The translations under genes and the position numbers were made by a program. A DNA stretch of 64,000 bases from positions 372,001 through 436,000 of the forward strand of contig NZ_WJYO01000002.1 of NCBI RefSeq assembly GCF_010994095.1. The letters are read 5' to 3'. Source of the DNA: Mumia xiangluensis. Lineage in GTDB: Bacteria > Actinomycetota > Actinomycetes > Propionibacteriales > Nocardioidaceae. Under the pieces are notes generated by a model. It did not search any database, had not been told where the DNA came from, and was given only the letters and a program-made list of their open reading frames with translations. Positions 7,442 through 15,848 of this stretch are shown in pieces. Each line of letters starts with the position of its first letter. The first letter of the stretch is position 1.

Positions 7442-9238
7442 ATGACCGCCGCCCCCCTCGCCGCTCCCCCGTCGTCCGGTCCGATCACGGGCGTCCAGGG
7501 CACGCTGGACGAGCTGGGGCGCGACCTGGCCGGCGTCACGTTCTGCGTCGTGGACCTCGAGACGACGGGCGGCTCGGCGGCCGCGGGCTCGATGATCACG
7601 GAGATCGGTGCGGTCAAGGTGCGCGGCGGAGAGATCCTCGGCGAGTTCCAGACCCTGGTCGACCCCGAGGGGCCCATCCCGACCTTCATCACCGTCCTGA
7701 CCGGCATCAGCGACGCCATGGTCGTGGCCGCCCCGCGCATCGGCGAGGCCCTGCCGTCGTTCCTCGAGTTCGCCCGCGGCACGGTGCTCGTCGCCCACAA
7801 CGCGCCCTTCGACGTCGGGTTCCTCAAGCACTTCACGCAGCACCTCGACCTCACCTGGCCCGGGTTCGAGAGCCTCGACACCGCCCGCATCGCACGTCGC
7901 GTCCTGCTCCGCGACGAGGTCCCCAACTGCAAGCTCGGCACGCTCGCGCGCCACTTCCGGTCGACCACCACCCCCAACCACCGCGCGCTGGCCGACGCCC
8001 GCGCGACCGTCGACGTCCTGCACGCGCTGCTCGAACGCCTCGGCACGATGGGCGTCACGACGATGGAGGAGCTCGCGACCTTCAGCTCCCGGGTGAGCGC
8101 CGCCCAACGCAAGAAGAGCCGCCTCGCCGAGCACCTTCCGCACGCCCCGGGCGTCTACCTCTTCCGCGACCGCCACGACCAGATCCTGTACGTCGGCACC
8201 TCCAAGGACCTCCGAGCGCGGGTCCGGTCCTACTTCACCTCGAGCGAGACCCGCACCCGGATGGGCGAGATGGTGATGCTCGCGACTCGTGTCGAGGGCA
8301 TCACGTGCGCGACGGCCCTCGAGGCGCAGGTTCGCGAGCTGCGCCTCATCGCCCACCACAAACCTCCCTACAACCGACGTTCGCGCCACCCGGAGCGCGC
8401 CACCTGGATCAAGCTCACCCGCGAGCCGTGGCCGCGTCTGTCGTTCGTCCGCAGCACCGACGAGGACGCCGACTACCTCGGCCCCTTCACGCGACGCTCC
8501 ACCGCCGAGACGGCCGCCGCTGCCCTGTATGAGGCCTTCCGCATCCGCCAGTGCTCCGGACGGCTCCCCCGTCGGCCCTCGCGCAGCGCCTGCGCGCTCG
8601 CCGAGATGGGCAGCTGCCTGTCGCCGTGCGACGGCACGGCGACACCCGACGCGTACGCCGCTGAGGTGGACCGAGTCCGCGAAGCCCTGGTCCGTGACCC
8701 TGTCGACGTCGTCGACGCCTCCACCGACCGCATGCGGACCCTGTCGGACCAGGGACGCTTCGAGGACGCGGCACGCGAGCGCGACCGGCTGGTCACGCTG
8801 CTGCGGGCGACCCACCGTAGCCAACGCCTGTCCGCGCTGCTCTCGTGCGCCGAGGTGGTCGCGGCGCGCCCCTGCGACGTCCAGTGGCAGGAGTGGGAGG
8901 TCCACGTGATCCGTCACGGGCGTCTCGTCGCGTCGGGCGTCATGCCGTCGTCCGCGTCGTCCGGCGCCTGGGTCGACGCGCTGCGCGCCACCGCGGAGAC
9001 GGTCGTCCCCGAGACCGCTCCCGCCGCGACCGCGGCGGAGTCGGAGCTCGTCCTGCGCTGGCTGGAGAGCGACGGCATCCGCCTCGTCGACCTCGCCGGG
9101 GTGTGGGCGAGCCCCTCTCGCGGCGCCCGCCGGCACCTCCCGCTGATCGAGGCTGCCGAGCGCTCGCGAGAGGTCGCTGTGCCCTTCGACGAGGCCCGGG
9201 GCGAGGGCTGGCGGACCGAGCACCGGCCACGCCGCTGA
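7442..9238 (+). CDS. DEDDh 3'-5' exonuclease fused to a UvrC-type GIY-YIG nuclease domain
   Basis: 598 aa, a two-nuclease fusion. The N-terminal DnaQ-like exonuclease has its metal-binding motifs at VDLETTG (Exo I, about 38), AHNAPFDVGF (Exo II) and HRALADARAT (Exo III, His-x4-Asp). Then comes a GIY-YIG domain, APGVYLF..ILYVGTSKDLRARVRSYF (about 235-265), and a region like the middle of UvrC with cysteines (CALAEMGSCLSPCDG) and a UVR-like helix (DQGRFEDAARERDRL). The UvrC RNase H half and HhH repeats are absent. Known in actinobacteria as a DnaQ/Cho-like fusion, probably for DNA repair by incision plus trimming. ATG at 7442 begins just after a short spacer. Confidence 0.88.
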   Translation: MTAAPLAAPPSSGPITGVQGTLDELGRDLAGVTFCVVDLETTGGSAAAGSMITEIGAVKVRGGEILGEFQTLVDPEGPIPTFITVLTGISDAMVVAAPRIGEALPSFLEFARGTVLVAHNAPFDVGFLKHFTQHLDLTWPGFESLDTARIARRVLLRDEVPNCKLGTLARHFRSTTTPNHRALADARATVDVLHALLERLGTMGVTTMEELATFSSRVSAAQRKKSRLAEHLPHAPGVYLFRDRHDQILYVGTSKDLRARVRSYFTSSETRTRMGEMVMLATRVEGITCATALEAQVRELRLIAHHKPPYNRRSRHPERATWIKLTREPWPRLSFVRSTDEDADYLGPFTRRSTAETAAAALYEAFRIRQCSGRLPRRPSRSACALAEMGSCLSPCDGTATPDAYAAEVDRVREALVRDPVDVVDASTDRMRTLSDQGRFEDAARERDRLVTLLRATHRSQRLSALLSCAEVVAARPCDVQWQEWEVHVIRHGRLVASGVMPSSASSGAWVDALRATAETVVPETAPAATAAESELVLRWLESDGIRLVDLAGVWASPSRGARRHLPLIEAAERSREVAVPFDEARGEGWRTEHRPRR

Positions 9239-9283
9239 CGAGTAGGCTGCCCTCCGTACCCGCCGCTGCCGCCAGGAGGCCCT

Positions 9284-9568
9284 GTGATCACCGCGATCGT
9301 GTTCATCAACGCCGAGGTCGACCGGATCCCCGAGGTCGCCGAGGAGGTCGCCGCGCTCGACGGGGTGAGCGAGGTCTACTCGGTGACCGGCCACATCGAC
9401 CTGATCGCCCTCGTGCGGGTCCGCCGTACCGACGAGATCGCCGACGTGGTGGCCGACCGTGTCAACAAGGTCCCCGGAGTCCGGTCGACCGAGACGCACA
9501 TCGCGTTCCGCACCTACTCGCAGCACGACCTCGAGGCGGCCTTCAGCATCGGCGGCGACTTCGAATAG
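9284..9568 (+). CDS. Stand-alone Lrp/AsnC ligand-binding (RAM) domain protein
   Basis: 94 aa, only the alpha/beta RAM domain of Lrp/AsnC regulators with no helix-turn-helix. Typical signature: AIVFINAE, then ..EVYSVTGHIDLIALVRVR.., then GVRSTETHIAFRTYSQ. Such small single-domain proteins form dimers or octamers and bind amino acids; they may modulate full-length Lrp proteins. GTG start at 9284 with AGGAGG about seven bases before. It lies 45 bases after the exonuclease fusion on the same strand and converges on trpD. A link with amino-acid metabolism is inference. Confidence 0.88.
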   Translation: MITAIVFINAEVDRIPEVAEEVAALDGVSEVYSVTGHIDLIALVRVRRTDEIADVVADRVNKVPGVRSTETHIAFRTYSQHDLEAAFSIGGDFE

Positions 9569-9599
9569 GTCCGACCTCTGCCGGGGCAGCGCTCTCGGC

Positions 9600-10652
9600 T
9601 CAGACCTCCCGGCGCGAAGCCTCGGCCCAGTCGGCGAGCGCCTGACGCGCCGCACCGGAGTCCAGCGCATGTGCGGCCTTGGCGACGTTGCGCTCCATCC
9701 GCGTCATCAGGTCGTCCTCGCCGCCCTCGTACGCGGAGAGGCCCGCAGCGGTGTTGAGGATCACGGCGTCACGGACCGGACCCTGCTCACCCTCCAGCAC
9801 CCGCAGGAACACGTCGGCGTTGAACTCCGGGTCGCCACCGCGCAGACCGTCGGCCGGGGAGTAGGCGATGCCCAGGGCGCGCGGGTCGAACGTGTGCTCT
9901 GTGACTGACTTCTCACCCTCCGGCCCGGCGACGACCCAGACGGTCGAGGTCGTGGTGGTCGTGATCTCGTCGAGTCCGTCGTCACCACGGAACACCAGGG
10001 CGTCGAGCCCCCGCCGTGCGAACACGCCGGCAACCACGCCCGCCATCCGCGGATCCGCGACGCCGACTGCCATCGCCGCCGGCTTCGACGGGTTCGTCAG
10101 CGGCCCCAGGAAGTTGAACGCCGTGGGAATCCCGAGCTCGCGCCGGGGGGCGGCCGTGAACCGGAACGACGCGTGGAACACGGGGGCGAAGCAGAACGTG
10201 ATGCCGACCTCGCTCGCCAGAGCGGCAACGCGGGCCGGGGTGAGGTCGAGGCGTACGCCGAGCTTCTCGAGGACGTCGGCGGCGCCGCTCGCGCTCGACG
10301 CGGCACGGTTGCCGTGCTTGACGACCAGTGCTCCCGCGCCGCGCATCGCGACCGCGGACATCGTCGAGATGTTCACGGTCTTCGCCCGGTCACCGCCGGT
10401 GCCGACGATGTCGACCGTCCGGCCGGGCACCTCGATCAGCGAGGCGTGTGCCAGCATCGTGGACGCCAGTCCCTCGACCTCCGCCACGGTCTCCCGCTTG
10501 GAGCGCAACGCGACCGCGAACCCGGCGATCTGCGCCGAGGTGGCGTTGCCGGAGAGGATCTCCTCCATCGCCCACGCGGTCTGCTCGCTGCTGAGATCCT
10601 CGTGCGCGATCAGCTGGCCGAGGATCTCGGGCCAGCGCGGCCCGTCGGTCAT
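9600..10652 (-). CDS. trpD: Anthranilate phosphoribosyltransferase
   Basis: 350 aa, the usual length. Second step of tryptophan synthesis: anthranilate plus PRPP gives phosphoribosylanthranilate. The PRPP site [17 protein letters not shown] is at about residues 84-100, and the anthranilate-site motif [18 protein letters not shown] follows. Later come the metal-binding [11 protein letters not shown] and the C-terminal helical part. ATG at 10652 overlaps the stop of the upstream receiver-like gene by four bases (ATGA), so the two are translationally coupled. It is not in a trp operon here; its placement next to ctaE-qcrCAB is a common actinobacterial order. Confidence 0.96.
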   Translation of the reverse strand: MTDGPRWPEILGQLIAHEDLSSEQTAWAMEEILSGNATSAQIAGFAVALRSKRETVAEVEGLASTMLAHASLIEVPGRTVDIVGTGGDRAKTVNISTMSAVAMRGAGALVVKHGNRAASSASGAADVLEKLGVRLDLTPARVAALASEVGITFCFAPVFHASFRFTAAPRRELGIPTAFNFLGPLTNPSKPAAMAVGVADPRMAGVVAGVFARRGLDALVFRGDDGLDEITTTTTSTVWVVAGPEGEKSVTEHTFDPRALGIAYSPADGLRGGDPEFNADVFLRVLEGEQGPVRDAVILNTAAGLSAYEGGEDDLMTRMERNVAKAAHALDSGAARQALADWAEASRREV

Positions 10653-11083
10653 GCCGAGGCGGCGGAGGAGGGCGCCAGCAGGCCGAGGACGGCGTTGGCG
10701 AGCTTCAGCGGGTCGATCGGGTGGGTCGAGACCCCGTCGGCCCTCGACCAGGTCGCGAGCCAGGCGTCCTGCTCGCGGGCGGTGAGGACCAGCAGCGGCG
10801 GGCAGCGGAAGATCTCGTCCTTGAGCTGGCGTGCGACGCCCATGCCGCCGGCCGGGGTCGCCTCCCCGTCGAGGATCGCCAGGTCGATCCCGCCCGCGTC
10901 CATCTGCTGCAGGACGACCGGGAACGTCGCACACTCGACGTACTCCACGGGCGGCAGGTCCGGATGGATCCGGCGCCCGAGGGCGGTCGTCACCTGCATG
11001 CGGGTGTCGGCATCGTCGGAGTAGACGAGGACGCGCAGCGGCGAACGGTCAAGGGGCGCGACGGCGGTGCTGGGATCGGTCAC
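10649..11083 (-). CDS. Response-regulator receiver-like protein coupled to trpD
   Basis: 144 aa. The fold looks like a CheY receiver: strand with acidic end ([16 protein letters not shown]), a central strand ending in a possible acceptor Asp ([12 protein letters not shown]), strand four [10 protein letters not shown] and a terminal helix. There is no output domain. The Lys-Pro normally found near the fifth strand is replaced by His-Pro (STHPIDP), so phosphorylation may not follow the usual mechanism. Its stop overlaps the trpD start (ATGA). It is divergent from ctaE. Function unknown; it may be a regulatory or structural partner. The start at 11083 could be slightly downstream. Confidence 0.75.
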   Translation of the reverse strand: MTDPSTAVAPLDRSPLRVLVYSDDADTRMQVTTALGRRIHPDLPPVEYVECATFPVVLQQMDAGGIDLAILDGEATPAGGMGVARQLKDEIFRCPPLLVLTAREQDAWLATWSRADGVSTHPIDPLKLANAVLGLLAPSSAASA

Positions 11084-11155
11084 AGCGTGATCGTAGCGAC
11101 TCGATCGTGCAACAGGCAGGGGTCGGGGATGCCCCGGCTGCGACGGGGGTTAATA

Positions 11156-11803
11156 ATGACACCCGTGGCGACGACATCTGTGATCCCAGCATCCCGCCTG
11201 CACGGGCAGCCGAACCGACCCTCTCAGGTCACGGTCGGCACCGTTGTCTGGCTGTCGAGCGAGCTGATGTTCTTCGCGGCCCTCTTCGCCGCGTACTTCA
11301 CCATCCGCGCGGTCAGCCCCGAGCTGTGGGCGCTGGACACCGCGAAGCTCAACGTCCCCTTCGCCACGGTCAACACCACGATCCTCGTGCTCTCCTCCGT
11401 GACGTGCCAGTGGGGCGTGTTCGCGGCCGAGAAGGGCAAGGTCGGCCGCAGCGGCAAGATCTGGCAGTTCCGCGAGTGGGGCCTGCGCGAGTGGTTCGCC
11501 CTGACCTACGTCATGGGCGCGATCTTCGTCGCCGGCCAGGCCCTCGAGTACGTCGAGCTGGTCCACCACGGCATCACGCTCGACTCCTCCGGCTACGGGT
11601 CGACCTTCTACCTGGCGACCGGCTTCCACGGCCTCCACGTCATCGGAGGCCTGATCGCCTTCCTGCTCGTGATCGGCCGCACCTTCATGGCGCGTCGCTT
11701 CACGCACGAGCAGGCCATCTCGGCGATCGTGGTGTCGTACTACTGGCACTTCGTCGACATCGTCTGGGTCGGCCTGTTCCTGACGATCTACGCCCTGCAG
11801 TAG
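11156..11803 (+). CDS. ctaE: Cytochrome c oxidase subunit III
   Basis: 215 aa membrane subunit of the aa3 oxidase. Five hydrophobic segments are visible (for example [22 protein letters not shown], the loop to [59 protein letters not shown] and a final [19 protein letters not shown]). The FHGLHV..G and YYWHFVD motifs are characteristic of subunit III. Start ATG 11156 (MTPVATT). The gene leads the ctaE-qcrC-qcrA-qcrB cluster, the standard layout of the actinobacterial bcc-aa3 supercomplex. Confidence 0.95.
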   Translation: MTPVATTSVIPASRLHGQPNRPSQVTVGTVVWLSSELMFFAALFAAYFTIRAVSPELWALDTAKLNVPFATVNTTILVLSSVTCQWGVFAAEKGKVGRSGKIWQFREWGLREWFALTYVMGAIFVAGQALEYVELVHHGITLDSSGYGSTFYLATGFHGLHVIGGLIAFLLVIGRTFMARRFTHEQAISAIVVSYYWHFVDIVWVGLFLTIYALQ

Positions 11804-11929
11804 GGCTCGATCGACCGCCCGTCCGGGACGGCGCGACGACGAGCTTCCAACAGAACATCGCAATCAAGGCTTTAATCGAGAGATGACGTCCGCTGGGGCG
11901 TCGCTGGCAAGGGGAACGAGGTTCACTCC

Positions 11930-12763
11930 GTGCGGTTCTTGTCCACCCACCGAAGGCACCCTCTCGCGGGTTACGCGGTGCTGCTCTTCGGCCTGCTCCT
12001 GGCGGCCGCTCTGTATGCCGCCTTCGCTCCGGGGAAGGCCGACGCCGACACGGCGACGAACGATCCTGCCAAGATCGAGGAGGGCCGCGAGCTCTTCCTG
12101 GTCGGCTGCGCGAGCTGCCACGGCATGAACGCCGAAGGCATCATGACGGTGGCGGGCGGCAACTACGGTCCGTCGCTCGTCGGCGTGGGCGCGGCTGCCG
12201 TCGACTTCCAGGTCGGCACCGGCCGCATGCCGATGGCGCAGTCCGCGCCGCAGGCGATCCGCAAGGAGCCGGTCTACACCGACGAGGAGACCGACGCGCT
12301 CGCCGCGTACATCGCGAGCCTCGGTCCCGGTCCTGCGGTCCCCGACGAGGAGTACACCGACGTCTCGGAGATCTCCCAGGAGGAGCTGACCCGCGGCGGC
12401 GAGTTCTTCCGTACGAACTGCACCGCCTGCCACAACTCGGTCGGCGCCGGTGGCGCCCTCCCGAGCGGCCGGTTCGCGCCGTCGCTGCAGGGCGTGAGCG
12501 AGAAGCACCTCTACGAGGCCATGCTGACCGGTCCGCAGCAGATGCCCGTCTTCAGCGACGACGTCATCTCGCCCGAGGACAAGCGGGCGATCATCGCCTA
12601 CATCAAGAACGTCCAGAACCAGCCCCAGGCCGGCTTCGGTGGCGGCGGCCTCGGCCCCGTCGTCGACGGCATGTTCGCCTGGATCATCGGAATCGGCGGT
12701 CTCGTCGCTGTCGCCGTCTGGCTTGCAGCGCACGGCGCCCGGGTGAAGAAGAAGAGGTCATGA
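11930..12763 (+). CDS. qcrC: Diheme cytochrome c subunit of the bcc complex
   Basis: 277 aa. Carries electrons from the Rieske/bcc core to the aa3 oxidase, replacing soluble cytochrome c. An N-terminal membrane anchor/signal (about 13-33) is followed by two c-type heme sites, CASCH (60-64) and CTACH (164-168), in two similar cytochrome domains, and a C-terminal membrane helix (about 246-268, FAWIIGIGGLVAVAVWLAA) with a basic end. GTG start with AAGGGGAACGAGG upstream. Its stop overlaps qcrA by four bases. The diheme form is diagnostic of actinobacterial supercomplexes. Confidence 0.96.
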   Translation: MRFLSTHRRHPLAGYAVLLFGLLLAAALYAAFAPGKADADTATNDPAKIEEGRELFLVGCASCHGMNAEGIMTVAGGNYGPSLVGVGAAAVDFQVGTGRMPMAQSAPQAIRKEPVYTDEETDALAAYIASLGPGPAVPDEEYTDVSEISQEELTRGGEFFRTNCTACHNSVGAGGALPSGRFAPSLQGVSEKHLYEAMLTGPQQMPVFSDDVISPEDKRAIIAYIKNVQNQPQAGFGGGGLGPVVDGMFAWIIGIGGLVAVAVWLAAHGARVKKKRS

Positions 12764-13857
12764 GCTCCGAATCCCACGACGAGCAGCCGCGCGACGCCGC
12801 TCACCCGACGCACGACGAGATCGTCGCGCGGGAGGGTCACGACGTCGAGCCGGCCGAGCCGATCGACAACCCGGGGCTGCCTGAGCACCTTCCGCGTCCG
12901 ACCGACGTGGATCCCAAGCTCGAGAAGCGCGCCGAGCGCCAGGTCGCCGGCATGTTCACCGCCGCCATCGTGCTGGCGGTCGGCTTCTGCGTCGCCTACT
13001 TCACCGTCCCCAAGGACGCCGAGATCTTCGGCTGGTTCTCCCTGAACCTCGCCCTCGGCCTCACCCTCGGCGGCGCGCTGTTCCTCATCGGCATCGGCGC
13101 CATCCAGTGGGCCAAGAAGCTGATGGCCGACCACGAGGTCATCGAGATGCGCCACCCCGCGCGCTCGTCCGACGAGGACCGCGAGGCCGCCCTCGAGGCC
13201 GTCGACGCGGGTGTCGACGAGTCCGGCTTCGGACGTCGCCCGCTGATCCGCAACTCGCTCATCGGGGCCGTCGCATTCCTGGGTCTGCCGGCGATCGTGA
13301 TGCTGCGCGACCTCGGTCCGCTTCCCGGCGACAAGCCGTTCAACACGGTCTGGCGCAAGGGGATGCGTGTCGTCAACGACGTCTCCGGTGAGCCGCTGAG
13401 CCCCGGTGACATCGAGGTCGGCCAGCTCGTCAACGCACAGCCGTCGGTGTTCTTCGAGACCGACAGCCACGGCCACGCGGTCTTCCACGGCACCGAGCTC
13501 CTGCAGGCCAAGGCGAAGGCCTCGGTCATCGTGGTCCGCATCCGTCCCGACGACATCACCCCCCGCAAGGGCCAGTCCAACTGGGATGTCGACGGGATCA
13601 TGGTCTACTCCAAGATCTGCACGCACGTCGGCTGCCCGATCAGCCTCTGGGAGCAGCAGACCCACCACCTGCTCTGCCCGTGCCACCAGACCACGTACGA
13701 CCTCGCCGACGGCGGCAAGGTCATCTTCGGCCCCGGCCACCGTCCGCTGCCGCAGCTCCCGCTCGCGGTGGACGAGGATGGTTACCTGATCGCCACCAGT
13801 GACTTCCGTGAGCCGGTCGGCCCGAGCTTCCCTGAGGTGCACCAGAACCGTGACTGA
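12760..13857 (+). CDS. qcrA: Rieske iron-sulfur subunit of the bcc complex
   Basis: 365 aa. Oxidises menaquinol with cytochrome b and passes electrons to QcrC. The first ~60 residues are acidic and disordered; three transmembrane helices follow (about 70-90, 95-115, 165-180), the actinobacterial form. The Rieske 2Fe-2S site is CTHVGC (Cys287, His289) and CPCHQTTYD (Cys306, His309), with the two extra cysteines 292 and 308 that make the stabilising disulfide. ATG overlaps the qcrC stop (ATGA). Confidence 0.96.
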   Translation: MSSESHDEQPRDAAHPTHDEIVAREGHDVEPAEPIDNPGLPEHLPRPTDVDPKLEKRAERQVAGMFTAAIVLAVGFCVAYFTVPKDAEIFGWFSLNLALGLTLGGALFLIGIGAIQWAKKLMADHEVIEMRHPARSSDEDREAALEAVDAGVDESGFGRRPLIRNSLIGAVAFLGLPAIVMLRDLGPLPGDKPFNTVWRKGMRVVNDVSGEPLSPGDIEVGQLVNAQPSVFFETDSHGHAVFHGTELLQAKAKASVIVVRIRPDDITPRKGQSNWDVDGIMVYSKICTHVGCPISLWEQQTHHLLCPCHQTTYDLADGGKVIFGPGHRPLPQLPLAVDEDGYLIATSDFREPVGPSFPEVHQNRD

Positions 13858-15562
13858 CACCATGAGCACCACCTCAACGCCCCTCAAGGACACCGGCGTC
13901 GGCAAGAAGGCCGCCGGTCCCGTCGAGTGGCTCGACGACCGCATCGGCCTCGCCGGCCTGGTGCGCAAGAACATCCGCAAGGTGTTCCCCGACCACTGGT
14001 CGTTCCTGCTGGGCGAGATCGCCCTCTGGAGCTTCGTCGTGCTCCTGCTCACCGGCACGTTCCTGACGTTCTGGTTCCAGCCGAGCATGGCGGAGGTGCC
14101 CTACGACGGGTCGTACGACCCGCTGCGCGGGCTCGAGATGTCCCAGGCGTACGCATCGACGCTCAACATCTCGTTCGACATCCGGGGCGGCCTGCTGGTC
14201 CGGCAGATCCACCACTGGGCCGCGGCGCTCTTCATGGCGGCGATCATCGCCCACATGCTGCGCGTGTTCTTCACCGGCGCATACCGCAAGCCGCGCGAGC
14301 TCAACTGGCTCATCGGCATCGGCCTCTTCGCGATCGGTCTGATCGAGGGCTTCGCCGGCTACTCGCTGCCGGACGATCTCCTGTCCGGCACGGGTCTTCG
14401 CTTCGTCGACGGCCTGATCCGCTCGATCCCGGTCGTCGGCACCTACATCGAGTTCTTCGTGTTCGGCGGCGAGTTCCCGGGTGAGCTGATCATCGCGCGC
14501 CTCTACATGGCGCACATCTTCCTGCTGCCAGGCCTACTCCTGGGGCTGATCGCTGCCCACATGGTGCTGCTCGTCTACCACAAGCACACGCAGTGGCCTG
14601 GGCCCGGACGCACCGAGAAGAACGTCGTCGGCTACCCGATGCTCCCCGTCTACGCGGCGAAGGCCGGCGGCTTCTTCTTCGTCGTCTTCGGCTTCACGAC
14701 GCTGATGGCGGCGACGCTCCAGATCAACCCGATCTGGGCGTACGGCCCGTACAACCCCTCTGAGGTCACGGCGGGCTCCCAGCCCGACTGGTACATGGGC
14801 TGGGTCGAGGGTGCGGTGCGCATCATGCCGAACTGGGAGTTCACGATCGGTCCACAGACGATCTCCCTGAACGTCTTCATCCCGGCTGTTCTCCTGATGG
14901 GCATCCTCTTCACGGTGCTCGCGATCTGGCCGTTCTTCGAGTCGTGGGTGACGGGCGACAAGAAGGAGCACCACCTGCTCCAGCGTCCGCGCAACGCCCC
15001 GACCCGTACGGCGTTCGGCGTCGCCGGCATGACGTTCTACGGCGTCTGCTGGATCGCCGGCGGAAACGACATCATCGCGTTGAAGTTCAACCTGGACATC
15101 TTCACGATCACCTGGATGGCACGGGTCCTGGTCTTCGTCGGTCCGGTGATCGCGTTCATCGTCACGCGCCGCATCTGCATCAGCCTGCAGCGCAAGGACA
15201 ACGACGCGATCCTCCACGGCTACGAGACCGGCATCATCGTCCGTTCTGCCGAGGGCTCCTACGCAGAGGCGCACGCGCCGCTGCCGCCGGAGAAGGCCTT
15301 CGCACTCACGGCACGGCCGCGGGTCCCCGAGCTCACCGCACCGGTGTCGGAGGACGAGAACGGGGTCGCCAACCCCGACGGCCGCAAGGCACGCCTGCGA
15401 GCCTGGGCGAAGCGGTTCTTCTACGCCCACGACGTCGACAAGCCGACGCGCTTCGAGGTGGAGGACGCTGCTCACCACTTCCACGACGACGTCTACCCGC
15501 CGCACGACTTCCCGGACGACTTCTCCGGCGTCAGCGAGACGGGCGTCCCGAAGCAGCACTGA
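13850..15562 (+). CDS. qcrB: Cytochrome b subunit of the bcc complex
   Basis: About 570 aa multi-pass protein that holds the two b hemes and the quinol sites. Recognisable segments: FPDHWSFLLGEIALWSFVVLLLTGTFLTFWF, HHWAAALFMAAIIAHMLRVFFTGAYRKPRE cut by loops, the GYSLPDDLLSGTGLRF quinol-site region and HIFLLPGLLLGLIAAHMVLL. The C-terminal 100 residues are a long soluble extension ending in a His-rich HHFHDDVYPPHDFPDDF. The GTG at 13850 follows GAGGTG and overlaps the qcrA stop; an ATG at 13862 in the same frame is equally possible. A strong terminator hairpin follows. Confidence 0.94.
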   Translation: MTDTMSTTSTPLKDTGVGKKAAGPVEWLDDRIGLAGLVRKNIRKVFPDHWSFLLGEIALWSFVVLLLTGTFLTFWFQPSMAEVPYDGSYDPLRGLEMSQAYASTLNISFDIRGGLLVRQIHHWAAALFMAAIIAHMLRVFFTGAYRKPRELNWLIGIGLFAIGLIEGFAGYSLPDDLLSGTGLRFVDGLIRSIPVVGTYIEFFVFGGEFPGELIIARLYMAHIFLLPGLLLGLIAAHMVLLVYHKHTQWPGPGRTEKNVVGYPMLPVYAAKAGGFFFVVFGFTTLMAATLQINPIWAYGPYNPSEVTAGSQPDWYMGWVEGAVRIMPNWEFTIGPQTISLNVFIPAVLLMGILFTVLAIWPFFESWVTGDKKEHHLLQRPRNAPTRTAFGVAGMTFYGVCWIAGGNDIIALKFNLDIFTITWMARVLVFVGPVIAFIVTRRICISLQRKDNDAILHGYETGIIVRSAEGSYAEAHAPLPPEKAFALTARPRVPELTAPVSEDENGVANPDGRKARLRAWAKRFFYAHDVDKPTRFEVEDAAHHFHDDVYPPHDFPDDFSGVSETGVPKQH

Positions 15563-15574
15563 GCCGACGCTCCA

Positions 15575-15612
15575 CGAAGGCCCCGCTCCCCCACCGGGGG
15601 GCGGGGCCTTCG
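15575..15612 (+). terminator. Terminator of the ctaE-qcrCAB operon
   Basis: CGAAGGCCCCGC and GCGGGGCCTTCG form a perfect 12-bp stem starting 12 bases after the qcrB stop, with a GC-rich loop that can pair further inside. No T-run follows. Confidence 0.8.
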
Positions 15613-15630
15613 CCGTCCCCTCCCCTCGCC

Positions 15631-15848
15631 CGCGAGCCGCCGCCTCCCCCTCGCGAGCCACCGTCTGGGGCCCGCGAGTCACCGTCTGGGGCCCGCGAGT
15701 CACCGTCTGGGGCCCGCGAGTCGCCGTCTGGGGCCCGCGAGTCACGGAAAGGGTGGCTCGTCGCGCACAAACGGTGGTTCACGGCCACGGAATCGGTGAC
15801 TCGCGAGCCGGAAAGGGTGGCTCGCGAGCCGGGAAGGGTGACTCGCGG
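15631..15848. repeat. 21-bp tandem array with inverted half between qcrB and the L,D-transpeptidase
   Basis: The motif CGCGAGYCRCC recurs at exact 21-base steps from 15631 (15631, 15652, 15673, 15694, 15715, 15736); from the second copy on, units read CGCGAGTCACCGTCTGGGG with small changes. From about 15750 to 15848 the same core appears inverted (GGTGACTCGCG, GGTGGCTCGCGAGCC) with the same 21-base spacing, ending against the transpeptidase stop. The two blocks could fold into a long cruciform or, in RNA, a multi-branched 3' UTR. GGCTCGCGAGCC is itself a 12-bp palindrome. Confidence 0.93.
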
